64,000 bases of DNA. Origin: Clostridia bacterium (lineage in GTDB: Bacteria; Bacillota; Clostridia; Lutisporales; Lutisporaceae). The DNA lies in contig JAQSYD010000076.1 of the NCBI GenBank assembly GCA_029256325.1, positions 1 to 64,000 on the forward strand, given 5' to 3'. The translations under genes were made by a program, and so were the position numbers. Every line of letters starts with the position of its first letter. Positions within the stretch are counted from its first letter, which is position 1. This document shows, one piece after another, positions 33,651 to 42,970 of this stretch. The notes beneath the pieces were generated by a model. The model did no database searches. It was not told where the DNA came from and worked only from the letters and a program-made list of their open reading frames with translations.

Positions 33651-35500
33651 GATGCTATAGCTAGATTTAAGAGAATGACCGGCTATGATGTATTTTTCTT
33701 GACAGGTACAGATGAGCACGGTCAGAAAATTCAGCAGCAAGCAATTGAAGATGGATTGACTCCAAAGCAACACGTAGATAAGATTGCAGGTGAAATCAAG
33801 AGAATCTGGGATTTCATGAATGTCAGTTATGACAAATTCATAAGAACCACTGACAAAGAGCACATAGAAACAGTACAAAAGATTTTCAAGAAGCTTTATG
33901 ATCAAGGAGATATTTACAAAAGCTCTTATGAGGGCTGGTATTGCACACCTTGTGAGTCTGTGGCAGAGAAGTGCAAAAAGCCAGTGAGGAAGCATACTTT
34001 TTCAAGCTTTCAAAGTATGCAGACAAATTGGTAAAGCACATTGAGGAAAATCCGAACTTCATCTGGCCTGAAGCAAGAAAAAATGAAATGATTAACAATT
34101 TTATCAAGCCCGGACTGCAAGATCTATGCGTATCTAGAACTTCCTTTGATTGGGGAGTACCAGTAAGCTTTGATGATAAGCATGTGGTTTATGTATGGAT
34201 AGATGCGTTATCAAACTACATTACTGCCCTTGGATATAACCCTGATGGACAAAGCGGCGATTTATACAAAAAGTACTGGCCTGCAGATGTGCATATAATA
34301 GGAAAGGATATCGTAAGATTCCATACTATATATTGGCCTATAATTCTTATGGCACTAGGTGAAGAACTGCCTAAGCAGGTTTATGGTCATCCATGGCTGC
34401 TTCAGGGCAAGGATAAAATGTCAAAATCCAGAGGCAATGTTATTTATGCAGAGGATTTAGTAAAATATTTTGGCTTGGACCCGGTAAGATATTATCTGCT
34501 TAAGGAAATGCCTTTTGCTCAAGACGGTAATATGACCTATGAGCATATGATTGGTAAAATAAACAGCGATTTGGCCAATAATCTAGGCAACTTGGTGAAC
34601 AGAACGATTACAATGGTTGATAAATACTTTGGCGGTGTGGTTGCTGAACCTGATGTAAAAGATGCAATAGATGATGAACTTATAAATCTGGCTTTGGAAA
34701 CTTCAGGCAGGGTTGAAGAGAAAATGAATGAATACAGAGTTGCAGAAGCTTTAGAGGAAGTTATTGCATTATTGAAAAGAAGCAACAAATATATTGATGA
34801 AACGCAGCCTTGGATACTGGCAAAGGATGAGACAGGCAAGGCCAGACTGGCAACAGTACTTTACAACCTTTTGGAAAGTATCAGAATTGCTTCTGTACTT
34901 TTGCTTCCTTTCATACCGGATACAGCAGTTGAAATACAAAGACAGTTGAATGCATCCAAGACTGATTGGGAAAGTATCCAGTCCTTTAATGGTACTGTTG
35001 CAGGCAATAAGGTGAATGATGCAAAGCCGCTTTTCGCAAGAATTGATGAAGCCAAGAAGCTTGCTGAAATAAATGCTGCTTTAGAAGCAGAAGCACCTGT
35101 AGAGCAGCCTAAAATTGACGAGAAAGTGGAAAGTAAGAAAGAACAGGCAAAGAAGGAAGAAACATCTGTAAGTGATGGTTTTATTACGATTGATGACTTC
35201 GCAAAGGTGCAGCTTAAAGTAGCAAAGGTGTTGGAATGTGAAAAAGTAGAAAAATCAGATAAGCTTTTGAAGCTTCAACTTGAAGTTGGAGAAGAAAAAA
35301 GACAAGTAGTTTCAGGCATTGCAAAAACTTACAAGCCGGAGGATCTTATTGGGAAGTACGTCGTACTAGTTGCCAACTTAAAGCCGGTTAAGCTAAGAGG
35401 AATAGAGTCCAATGGTATGATATTGGCAGCTGTAGACGACAATACATTGACTTTGATTACACCAATGAGTGAAATAAAATCCGGAGCCGATGTAAGTTAG
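33651..35500 (+). pseudogene. metG: Methionyl-tRNA synthetase, 5'-deleted and frameshifted
   Basis: Homology starts abruptly at DAIARFKRMTGYDVFFLTGTDEHG directly after the T-box terminator. The first ~30 residues, including the start codon, ribosome site and the HIGH motif, are missing. Frame 3 runs to EGWYCTPCES (about 33960), then homology resumes in frame 2 at GREVQKASEEAYFFKLSKYA; about 15 residues containing the second half of the zinc knuckle are lost. From there the gene is intact to 35500: KMSKS is present (KDKMSKSRGN), with a C-terminal tRNA-binding domain (FAKVQLKVAKVLECEKVEKS to LKPVKLRGIESNGM). metG is normally essential, so another copy or an assembly error is likely. Confidence 0.88.
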
Positions 35501-35541
35501 ATATGTTGTAAGACATAGAGACAAAGGAAAGGGATGGCAAA

Positions 35542-36306
35542 ATGTTATTTGATACACATGCACATTTGGATGATGGCAGATTTGATGAAGACCGCCAGCA
35601 AGTAATCGAACAATGCAAAGCGGAGGGGGTAGAGCTGATACTAAATGCTGCAAGTAATCTGCATACCTCGATTAAGTCCATAGCACTAGCGAAGGAACAT
35701 GATTTTATATATGCTTCAGTTGGGGTACATCCACATGATGCCAAATCTATGGATAGTAAGTCAATTGATGTTCTAAGAGACTTGTCTTTAAATCCAAAGG
35801 TGAAGGCTATTGGTGAAATCGGACTGGATTATCATTATGACTTTTCACCTAGAGAGGTACAAAAGCAAAGGTTTATGGAACAAATTGACCTTGCTAAACA
35901 GCTAAAGCTTCCTATTATAGTACATGATAGGGAGTCCCATGGTGATATTATGGAAATATTTAAGAAAATGGATGTAAAAAACATGGGGGGAGTCCTGCAT
36001 AGCTTCTCAGGCAGTCTGGAAATGGCAAGAGAATGTTTGAAGCTGGGTTTTTATTTATCCATCAGCGGCCCTATTACCTTCAAAAACAACGTAAAAACTA
36101 TAGAGGTAGTGAAAGAAATACCCTTAGAAATGCTGCTTATAGAAACGGATAGTCCATATCTTACACCGGTGCCTTATAGAGGACAGCGCAACTATCCGGG
36201 TTATGTAAGATATGTGGCAGAGAAGATAGCAGAAATCAAAGGGATTAGTTTTGAAGAAGTAGCGAAAAAGACCTTGGAGAATGGCAAGAGATTATTCGAC
36301 ATTTAA
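35542..36306 (+). CDS. tatD: TatD family metal-dependent deoxyribonuclease
   Basis: 254 residues. Metal ligands are visible in DTHAHLDDGRFD at the start, GEIGLDYHYDFSP, HDRESHGD, HSFSGSLEMA and IETDSPYL. Family members are metal-dependent DNases with proposed roles in DNA repair. It is intact and follows metG by 41 bases with GGAAAGGGATGG as ribosome site; the order metG-tatD is typical of Firmicutes. Confidence 0.93.
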   Translation: MLFDTHAHLDDGRFDEDRQQVIEQCKAEGVELILNAASNLHTSIKSIALAKEHDFIYASVGVHPHDAKSMDSKSIDVLRDLSLNPKVKAIGEIGLDYHYDFSPREVQKQRFMEQIDLAKQLKLPIIVHDRESHGDIMEIFKKMDVKNMGGVLHSFSGSLEMARECLKLGFYLSISGPITFKNNVKTIEVVKEIPLEMLLIETDSPYLTPVPYRGQRNYPGYVRYVAEKIAEIKGISFEEVAKKTLENGKRLFDI

Positions 36307-36312
36307 ACAATA

Positions 36313-36452
36313 AATACTACAGGCTTATATAAGTTCCTACCTGTCACGCTGAGCTTGCGAAGTGTCTTAAAATCCGACCGTTCCTCAGGATGACACAATG
36401 AGTGGTACTGTTTTTCATAACGGTGACAAGCTTATGCACTTCATGTAGTATT
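36313..36452. mobile_element. MITE-like palindromic element
   Basis: Perfect 9-bp terminal inverted repeats AATACTACA (36313-36321) / TGTAGTATT (36444-36452). Inside, TGTCACGCTGAG (36342-36353) and CTCAGGATGACA (36384-36395) form a second, imperfect inverted pair (10 of 12). The inner text resembles a widely dispersed bacterial repeat of the form TGTCA-CTGAG ... CTCAGGATGACA. No coding capacity. Confidence 0.6.
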
Positions 36453-36481
36453 GTGACATACGATTATGAATGCCAAATACC

Positions 36482-36512
36482 TGCCGCACCTTGATTGGTG
36501 CGGTATTTTTTT
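36482..36512 (+). terminator. Terminator upstream of the radical SAM gene
   Basis: CCGCACC (36484-36490) / GGTGCGG (36497-36503), 6-base loop, then TATTTTTTTA. It may end the tatD transcript. Confidence 0.75.
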
Positions 36513-36567
36513 ATATAATGTTATTATTATATGGAATAAAATGGGATTATGTAAACTGGGAGGTTTT

Positions 36568-37149
36568 ATGTACACTTATCAGCTTCAAGACTCATTATAT
36601 ATTAATTTAACAAATAGGTGCACCAACAGCTGTGTTTTTTGTATTCGCAAAAAGCCTGAGGGAATGGGCGTAGACTTATGGTTGAACAGGGAGCCTTCCA
36701 GCGAGGATATAATAAATGAAATACCCAACCCTGATTTATATAAGGAGATTGTATTTTGCGGTTATGGTGAGCCTACAATACGCTTGTCACAGATGCTGCA
36801 AATATGTAAGTATCTAAAGGAATTCAAGACAAAGATAAGATTAAATACAAACGGCCAAGGTAATTTAATATGGGGAGAAGATATTGTGCCGGTGTTGGCA
36901 GAACATATCAATGCAATATCAATTAGCTTAAATGCCAAGGATATGAAACAGTACAATCAGTTATGTTTGCCTGAAAACAAGGAACAAAGCTATGATGCTG
37001 TTATTGACTTCACCATAGAGTGCCAAAAATATATTCCTGAGGTCTGCCTAACAGTAGTAGATACAATATCTGCCTATGATATAGAAGTATGCAGAGACAT
37101 TGCTAAAAAACTTGGGACAAACTTTAAAGTGAGACATCATATAAAATAG
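36568..37149 (+). CDS. TatD-associated radical SAM protein
   Basis: 193 residues from the ATG at 36568, after GGGAGG; the frame is open further upstream but crosses the terminator. The iron-sulfur motif is C18-x3-C22-x2-C25 (NRCTNSCVFC). FCGYGEPTIRLSQML is the GGEP-like SAM motif, and RLNTNGQGNL follows, as in small radical SAM enzymes. Size and position next to tatD match the TatD-linked rSAM family, whose reaction is unknown. The ORF appears complete. Confidence 0.88.
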   Translation: MYTYQLQDSLYINLTNRCTNSCVFCIRKKPEGMGVDLWLNREPSSEDIINEIPNPDLYKEIVFCGYGEPTIRLSQMLQICKYLKEFKTKIRLNTNGQGNLIWGEDIVPVLAEHINAISISLNAKDMKQYNQLCLPENKEQSYDAVIDFTIECQKYIPEVCLTVVDTISAYDIEVCRDIAKKLGTNFKVRHHIK

Positions 37150-37289
37150 GAAATTGTGAAAAATGCATAACATTACTTTTCTTGGAAATAATTCATAAAA
37201 GAGAAGTTTTAATAATAGAATTACCATATGTTCCCTTTGCTTATTAGAATAAAAGCAATACATCTGAGAGTAAAATATTGGAAAAAAAT

Positions 37290-37318
37290 TTGACAGCTTA
37301 TGAAAAAGAAGTTAAAAT
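37290..37318 (+). promoter_or_regulatory. Promoter of the 3D-domain gene
   Basis: Perfect TTGACA (37290-37295), 17-base spacer, TAAAAT (37313-37318). Confidence 0.75.
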
Positions 37319-37348
37319 AACAGCGAGTTACCAAAAGGAGGTAAAGTA

Positions 37349-38383
37349 ATGAAAATAAGCATAAAAAGCGACAAGAGCTTGCGCTATGTAAAGCTTGCAG
37401 CCGTTATAATGGTTTGCTTAATACTTACTACATCTTTGGTCTATGGATGGATGAAGAAGGATATAGTTATATCCGACGCAGGAAAAGAAATTGCAATCAG
37501 CACATTTAAAAATACAGTAAAAGATGTACTAAATGAGAAAGCAATTGATATTGGACCTTTTGATAAGATGAGTATTTCTATGACAGAAAAGTTAGAAGAC
37601 GGTTTAAGCATAAGTATTCAAAGAGCCAAAAAGGTAAATATTAAAACCAAGGATAGCAGCATATTCATTTATACTACAACCGATACGGTGGAAAATGTAT
37701 TAAAGGAAGCTGAGATCCTGATTGGCAGTAAGGATAGAGTTGAACCAACGATGAGCGCAATACTACAGGACGATATGCAGGTAAATGTTGTCCGCGTAGA
37801 AGAGAAGCTGTCCAGCCAAAAGGTTCCAATGGAATTTACCAATGAGGTCAAGAAAATTGAAAGCTTGGCAAAAGGCTTGGTAAATGTTGTGAAAAAGGGA
37901 CAACCGGGAGAAAAAGAAGTTACTATTAAAACAGTATATGAAGACGGCAAGGAAGTCAGCAAGCAAATAGTAAGTGAGAAGGTTATTCAACAGCCTGTCA
38001 ATGGACTGATAGAAGAAGGAGTAAAGACTACTCTTATTACTTCTAGAGGTCAGGTTAGTTTCACAAGAGCAATAAAAATGTCAGCGACTGCATATGATGC
38101 GACCTTTGAAAGTTGTGGTAAATACCCGGATGATCCGCATTACGGCATTACTTATTCGGGGCTAAAGGTTAGACCAGGAATTGTTGCTGTTGACCCAAGA
38201 GTTATCCCATTAGGCACATGGCTTTATGTAGAGGGCTACGGTGAAGCATTGGCGGCAGACATAGGCGGTGCAATAAAAGGTAACAAAATAGACCTGTATT
38301 ATGAATCTCCATCAGATGTAAAGAAGTTTGGCAGAAGACCAGTTAAGGTTTATATATTGGATAAACCTAAGTACAAATTCTAA
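37349..38383 (+). CDS. yabE: G5 and 3D domain-containing cell wall protein (YabE-like)
   Basis: 344 residues. A membrane anchor or signal (about 16-36) precedes DUF348-type repeats (about 40-165), a G5 domain (about 160-235, with EKEVTIKTVYEDGKEVSKQI), and a C-terminal 3D domain (MSATAYDATFES to IDLYYES) with the three conserved Asp: VDPRVIP, AADIGG, KIDLYY. This is the YabE/Sps layout, related to the Rpf/resuscitation and lytic transglycosylase fold, likely peptidoglycan hydrolysis. It occupies the canonical position before rnmV and rsmA. Confidence 0.9.
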   Translation: MKISIKSDKSLRYVKLAAVIMVCLILTTSLVYGWMKKDIVISDAGKEIAISTFKNTVKDVLNEKAIDIGPFDKMSISMTEKLEDGLSISIQRAKKVNIKTKDSSIFIYTTTDTVENVLKEAEILIGSKDRVEPTMSAILQDDMQVNVVRVEEKLSSQKVPMEFTNEVKKIESLAKGLVNVVKKGQPGEKEVTIKTVYEDGKEVSKQIVSEKVIQQPVNGLIEEGVKTTLITSRGQVSFTRAIKMSATAYDATFESCGKYPDDPHYGITYSGLKVRPGIVAVDPRVIPLGTWLYVEGYGEALAADIGGAIKGNKIDLYYESPSDVKKFGRRPVKVYILDKPKYKF

Positions 38384-38394
38384 TAGCAATTTGA

Positions 38395-38427
38395 TTCCAC
38401 AGGAGAATATCCTGTGGAAATTCATTT
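38395..38427 (+). terminator. Terminator-like hairpin after the 3D-domain gene
   Basis: 10-bp stem TTCCACAGGA (38395) / TCCTGTGGAA (to 38419), 5-base loop, then ATTCATTTTTA. Moderate T-run. Confidence 0.6.
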
Positions 38428-38451
38428 TTAGGCGAATTGCGGGGGATAATA

Positions 38452-38965
38452 TTGATAAAAGAAGTAATCAGCTGCAGTAAAAAAAGCAGTCACAGCCGAT
38501 ATCATTATAACCAGCGGCTTTGGACTTACAAAGCAGACGCTGGAGCTTATACGCAAGGCGCAACAGAACCAAGGGGTCATTGTGCTTACTGATCCTGATT
38601 TTATGGGTGAAAAAATAAGAAAGATCATCGCTGATAAAGTGAAGGGTGTAAAGCATGCTTTTATACCTGCGGAGGATGCAACCTATGAAAGTGATATAGG
38701 TGTAGAAAATGCAGCACCTGAAGCTATTCTAAAAGCCTTAAGCATGGCAAAGGCAGAAAATGCTGAAAAGAGAATTGAATTTACTACTTTAGATATGACG
38801 GAATTTGGACTAGTAGGAAGTCCGGAATCAGCATCTAAAAGAAGAAAGCTTGGGGCAGAGCTGGGTATAGGCTATACCAATGCCAAGCAGTTTGTTAATC
38901 GTCTAAATATATACGGCATAAGCCGAGAGGAATTTGAAAGTGTATGCAACCGCCTATTTGAATAA
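38452..38965 (+). pseudogene. rnmV: Ribonuclease M5, internal deletion with frameshift
   Basis: The TTG at 38452 opens IKEVI in one frame, preceded by GGGGG. Five codons later homology jumps to another frame at AAVKKAVTADIIITSGFG (from 38471), then runs intact to 38965: TDPDFMGEKIRKII, KHAFIPAEDA, GVENAAPEAILKAL. Intact proteins read about IKEVI-VVEGxDDI-AAVKK, so about 23 bases are missing, removing the Toprim catalytic Glu. RNase M5 matures 5S rRNA in Firmicutes. Gene order (3D gene, rnmV, rsmA) confirms identity. Product from this sequence would be inactive. Confidence 0.87.
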
Positions 38966-38984
38966 TCAGCAAAGGATGAATAAT

Positions 38985-39848
38985 ATGAAAAATGTAGTTA
39001 ATCCATCAAGTACCAAAGAGCTGCTTAAGCAGTTTAATTTCCGCATGACCAAAAGCTTGGGGCAGAACTTTCTTATTGATCAGAGCATATTGGACAAAAT
39101 TATAGAGGGTTCAGAGCTTACAAAGGATGATTACGTTCTGGAAATTGGACCGGGGATGGGCTCTATGACGCAAAAGCTCTGTGAGAGTGCCGGGAAGGTA
39201 GTAGCAGTAGAAATAGATAAGAACCTGCTGCCGGTGTTAAAGGTTACATTGGAAGAATATGATAATGTAACGATTATCAATCATGATATACTTAAACTAG
39301 ATTTAAAAAAAGTTTTTGAAGAGCACTTCGGAGATAAAAAAGTAAAGGTTATCGCCAATCTGCCATATTATATCACAACCCCTATCATCATGAAGCTGCT
39401 GGAAGATAAGCTAAATCTTCAAAGCATCACCATTATGGTGCAAAAGGAAGTTGGAGACAGAATAAAGGCTGCCCCTGGCGGTAAGGAATATGGTGCGCTT
39501 TCGGTAGCAGTTCAGTATTACGCAAGGCCAAGTCAGGTACTGCTGGTGCCCCCTCACTCCTTTATACCGCAGCCTGAGGTCGACTCAATCGTATTAAAAC
39601 TGGATATTTTAACAAATCCCGCTGTAGAGGTAGAAAGCGAAAGTCTATTTTTTAGGGTGGTAAAGGCGTCCTTTGGACAAAGAAGAAAAACCTTGTTAAA
39701 TGCTTTAACGGCTGGTAATTTAGGGCTTACTAAGGAGCAGTTGAGGGATGTGCTTAAAAGTGTTGATGTAGAGGAAAACAGAAGGGGTGAGACCTTGTCC
39801 CTACAGGAGTTCGCAAATATCGCAAATAAGCTGTATAAATATTTTTAA
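38985..39848 (+). CDS. rsmA: 16S rRNA dimethyladenosine transferase RsmA (KsgA)
   Basis: 287 residues from the ATG at 38985, after AAAGGA; an in-frame ATG at 38976 overlaps the ribosome site. The motifs are KSLGQNFLID, SAM motif VLEIGPGMGSMTQKL, catalytic NLPYYIT, and SFIPQPEVDSIVLKL. It dimethylates two adjacent adenines of 16S rRNA during 30S assembly. It lies 20 bp after rnmV and appears intact. Confidence 0.95.
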   Translation: MKNVVNPSSTKELLKQFNFRMTKSLGQNFLIDQSILDKIIEGSELTKDDYVLEIGPGMGSMTQKLCESAGKVVAVEIDKNLLPVLKVTLEEYDNVTIINHDILKLDLKKVFEEHFGDKKVKVIANLPYYITTPIIMKLLEDKLNLQSITIMVQKEVGDRIKAAPGGKEYGALSVAVQYYARPSQVLLVPPHSFIPQPEVDSIVLKLDILTNPAVEVESESLFFRVVKASFGQRRKTLLNALTAGNLGLTKEQLRDVLKSVDVEENRRGETLSLQEFANIANKLYKYF

Positions 39849-39865
39849 AAAATAGGTTCATAAAC

Positions 39866-39912
39866 AACCCCCTTTTTCATATATTAGTAATGACTATGTA
39901 TAAAAGGGGGTT
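39866..39912 (+). terminator. Hairpin between rsmA and the repeat-rich gene
   Basis: Perfect arms AACCCCCTTTT (39866-39876) / AAAAGGGGGTT (39902-39912) with a 25-base loop. The GGGGG in the right arm doubles as the ribosome site of the next gene, so the fold could also mask translation. Confidence 0.5.
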
Positions 39913-39917
39913 ATTCT

Positions 39918-41566
39918 GTGCCTTTAAATAATGAATATAAACGTTATTTTATCATACGGGAAAAATTCCGACAGGCTATGCGAAAATTGAAATAAAAAAC
40001 GGCAGAGGTAAACTAACAGCTTATGCACAAAACGTAAAATACGGTGAGAAGGTAGATTATAGGATGCTTCTGATTGCCCCTGCTAAAAAGGCTGCAGTTG
40101 ATATGGGCAGACTTATGGTGGATGGCGGCGGCAGAGGAGAGCTGAATGTAGAATTTGACGCAGATAACGTAATGAAAAGCGGTATGGACATATCTGAATT
40201 CATGGTAGCTGCTGTTAAAACGAACACAGCGACTCCATTGTCCGGATACACTGGAAGAGATAAGATGCAGTGGAAAAATAGCTATCATATTATAAACAAG
40301 CCTCAAGATAGAATTGATAAAACTCAGCAAATGATAGAGGAAGTAATTGCACCGGTACAAACAACTCCTATGGAAATGCCGCATTTGCCTAAGGTTGATC
40401 TGGGTGATGTAGGAGAAGTAATTGAGGGTGCCAAAAATATAGTAGGAAATGTAATTGAAGGCGCGAAGGATGTCGTTGAGGATTTCGTTGGCGATGTAGT
40501 AGAAGGTGCAAAGGATATAGTTGAAGATGTTGCCGAAGGTGCTAAGAATATCGTTGGAGGCATCAAACAAGGGGTCAAAGATGTAATGGAATTTGTTGTA
40601 GATGAAGATGAAGTAACGCCGGTTCCTGTAATGCCAATGGAAGAGGTTGTTGTTGAACAGCCCATTATGCAGCCTTCACCAGCAAAATCTAAAAAAGAAC
40701 CTATACCAGTTCAAGTTGTTACTGAACCGATAACAATGCAGCCGATTATTCAACCTGCACCGGTAACACCTAAAAAAGAACCTATACCAGTTCCGGTAGT
40801 TACTGAACCGGTAACAATGCAGCCGATTATTGAACCGGAGCCAATTATGGTACCGGAAGCAGAACCAATTATTGCACCTGAACCCATACCGGTTGTGCCT
40901 GTTGAGATGCTGCCACAGAAGCCTTTATTTGAGACTCAAACAGAAATAAAAGCAAAATTTGTGATAGAGACAGAAGAAAAACATGAAAAACCTCACTATG
41001 AGTATAAAATACAGTGTCCGCAAATTGATACTAAAGACTATTACTATGATGAAGATAGCGAAAGAGACAGCGATAGTGATTGTGACAGCGACAGTGATAG
41101 TGATGATAGAGACAAACATATTGAACATAAAAATGAATTCTATGAAAGTCCGATGTATAGAAGATTAGAGAAGGTTTTAGGAAGACTGAGAGAATATGAG
41201 CCTTTTGATGATGATGATTCAAAGAAGAAGTGGTTTAAAATAAATGATGACGTGTACTTGTTAAATAGCGCTACTATTCCTTTTATGGGTTCCATGATGC
41301 CTCTGGGATATCCATTCATGAGTAATGAATGTGTTATGATGATTGGCAGAAAGGACTATATCATTGGAGCAAAGTATTCTAAAGAACGTAAAGACAAAAA
41401 GGTTATCAAAGCGATCATGTTTGGCGTTCCTGGGATGAATAATAAACATGAGGAAAGGTATTACAAAATGAGAGGCTTTACAGACTTCAAACCTCACAAA
41501 TCAAAGAATTACGGCTATTGGATCATGACAGTGGATATTATGACCGGTGAAATTCTGATGAAATAG
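39918..41566 (+). pseudogene. Repeat-rich hypothetical protein with N-terminal frame break
   Basis: GTG at 39918 after AGGGGG encodes MPLNNEYKRYFIIRE; the natural continuation lies in another frame from about 39953 (TGKIPTGYAKIEIKNGRGK) to 41566, so a few codons are lost with a frameshift. Then follow: an N-terminal domain, four to five amphipathic repeats of the EGAKDVVED type (40420-40600), two 27-residue Pro-rich repeats (81-bp period, 40691 and 40772) with EPIPVxVVTEPxTMQPII, an Asp/Ser-rich stretch (41035-41115), and a C-terminal globular domain (WFKINDDVYLLNS to GYWIMTVDIMTGEI). I recognise similar N- and C-terminal domains in other clostridia but know no function. Confidence 0.65.
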
Positions 41567-41602
41567 CTATTTATTCATAAATACTTATGTTAAAATATAT
41601 AT

Positions 41603-41688
41603 ATATGTTGCGAAAAAGATTTATTATTTACAAAATCAGTAGAAGCATCTGCTTTTGTACAATCGGTAATGTATTTTTCGCAACATAT
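41603..41688. repeat. Perfect 15-bp inverted repeat upstream of rodA
   Basis: ATATGTTGCGAAAAA (41603-41617) and its exact complement (41674-41688) flank 56 bases that contain a smaller AAGCA/TGCTT hairpin. Not terminator-like in shape: the loop is too long. Confidence 0.55.
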
Positions 41689-41700
41689 GAGCCAAGGAAA

Positions 41701-41748
41701 ATGTTTTGCACCTTCTGAATTCACAGTAAAAGGCTTCGTGCAAAACAT
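41701..41748. repeat. Perfect 11-bp inverted repeat just before rodA
   Basis: ATGTTTTGCAC (41701-41711) / GTGCAAAACAT (41738-41748), 26-base loop, ending 39 bases before the rodA start. With the previous repeat it forms two tandem stem-loops in the rodA leader. Confidence 0.5.
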
Positions 41749-41787
41749 ATAGAACAAAGGATATCACTTACAAAGGACTGATTTCAT

Positions 41788-42909
41788 ATGATGAGATACG
41801 ATAATATAGTAGATAGAAAACTTTTAAGAAATATTGACACGGGTATTGTTATTACTACAATCATTTTGATCATTATAGGCATAGTAGGTATTGCAAGTGC
41901 AACTCAGGTTACAAGCGGCGGTTCTCCTAAATATATAACTATTCAGGGAGTTGCCTTTGTATTAGGTATCATTGCAATCGTACTTTTGCTGTTAATTGAT
42001 TATAATAGCTTTGGAGATATGCAGACAGCAATTTATATCATAAATATAATGCTGCTGCTTTCTGTTTTTGTCTTAGGCAAGGAAATAAAGGGCGCAAAAA
42101 GTTGGATTGACCTTGGACCTGTTAATTTCCAACCCTCGGAGCTAGTAAAGATTGGGTTTATCCTTGCTTTTGCCAAGCACTTAGATGCCCGTAAGGATAA
42201 GTTGAACAACCTGCCTGATTTGGCAATAAGCATTGGATATATTATGTTGCCAATTGCGTTGATATTGCTTCAAAATGATACAGGTACTATGCTTGTATTT
42301 CTATTTATTGCTGCAATTATGTTTTTTGCAGCAGGCTTGAATTATAAATATATCATTGGGGCTGTGGGAGCTTTTATATTAAGCACCCCTTTACTGTGGC
42401 TCTTTGCTTTAAAGCCCCATCAGAAAAATCGTATATTGGTTTTTTTGAATCCTGAGCTTGATCCCAGAGGCAGCGGTTATCATGTAATACAATCTAAAAC
42501 AGCTATAGGCTCTGGACAATTTGTTGGAGAAGGATTATTCAATGGAACGCTGAATAATAATGGATTTATTCCTGAAAGGCACACAGACTTTATATTCTCT
42601 GTATTGGGAGAAGAGCTGGGCTTTGTAGGAGCAGTATTTATAGTTGTCCTATTTATGATTCTTCTGTTAAGATGCATACACATTGCAAAGGCGGCAAAGG
42701 ACACTTATGGCATGCTTATTTGCATAGGCGTTACAGCTATGTATTTATTTCATGTGTTGGAAAACATAGGTATGACAATAGGAATAATGCCCGTTACAGG
42801 GATACCGCTTCCTTTTGTCAGCTATGGAGGCAGTTCTTTGATTACAAATTTATTGGCTTTAGGTTTAGTCCTTAACGTGGGTATGCGCCGTCAGGTTATA
42901 AGGTTTTAA
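41788..42909 (+). CDS. rodA: RodA/FtsW/SpoVE (SEDS) peptidoglycan glycosyltransferase
   Basis: 373 residues, about ten membrane helices. SEDS motifs are GAKSWIDLGPVNFQPSELVKIG, LDPRGSGYHVIQSKTAIGSGQ, ERHTDFIFSVLGEELGFVG and GIPLPFVSYGGSSLITNLLALG. Shorter and with the ERHTDFIF form, it fits RodA better than FtsW. It polymerises lipid II during elongation. No partner class B PBP is adjacent. A bidirectional terminator follows. Confidence 0.92.
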   Translation: MMRYDNIVDRKLLRNIDTGIVITTIILIIIGIVGIASATQVTSGGSPKYITIQGVAFVLGIIAIVLLLLIDYNSFGDMQTAIYIINIMLLLSVFVLGKEIKGAKSWIDLGPVNFQPSELVKIGFILAFAKHLDARKDKLNNLPDLAISIGYIMLPIALILLQNDTGTMLVFLFIAAIMFFAAGLNYKYIIGAVGAFILSTPLLWLFALKPHQKNRILVFLNPELDPRGSGYHVIQSKTAIGSGQFVGEGLFNGTLNNNGFIPERHTDFIFSVLGEELGFVGAVFIVVLFMILLLRCIHIAKAAKDTYGMLICIGVTAMYLFHVLENIGMTIGIMPVTGIPLPFVSYGGSSLITNLLALGLVLNVGMRRQVIRF

Positions 42910-42932
42910 AAGAATATTTTTAAAGATAAATA

Positions 42933-42965
42933 AATTAGCTCCCGGATTATATCCGGGAGCTAATT
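42933..42965. terminator. Bidirectional terminator after rodA
   Basis: 15-bp perfect stem with loop TAT (AATTAGCTCCCGGAT / ATCCGGGAGCTAATT). Confidence 0.82.
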
Positions 42966-42970
42966 GCATG

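Noticed and set aside
39962-40063. Start of the repeat-rich gene at the ATG at 40064
   Set aside because: The same frame upstream already encodes family-like sequence (GKIPTGYAKIEIKNG), so the ATG at 40064 is internal.
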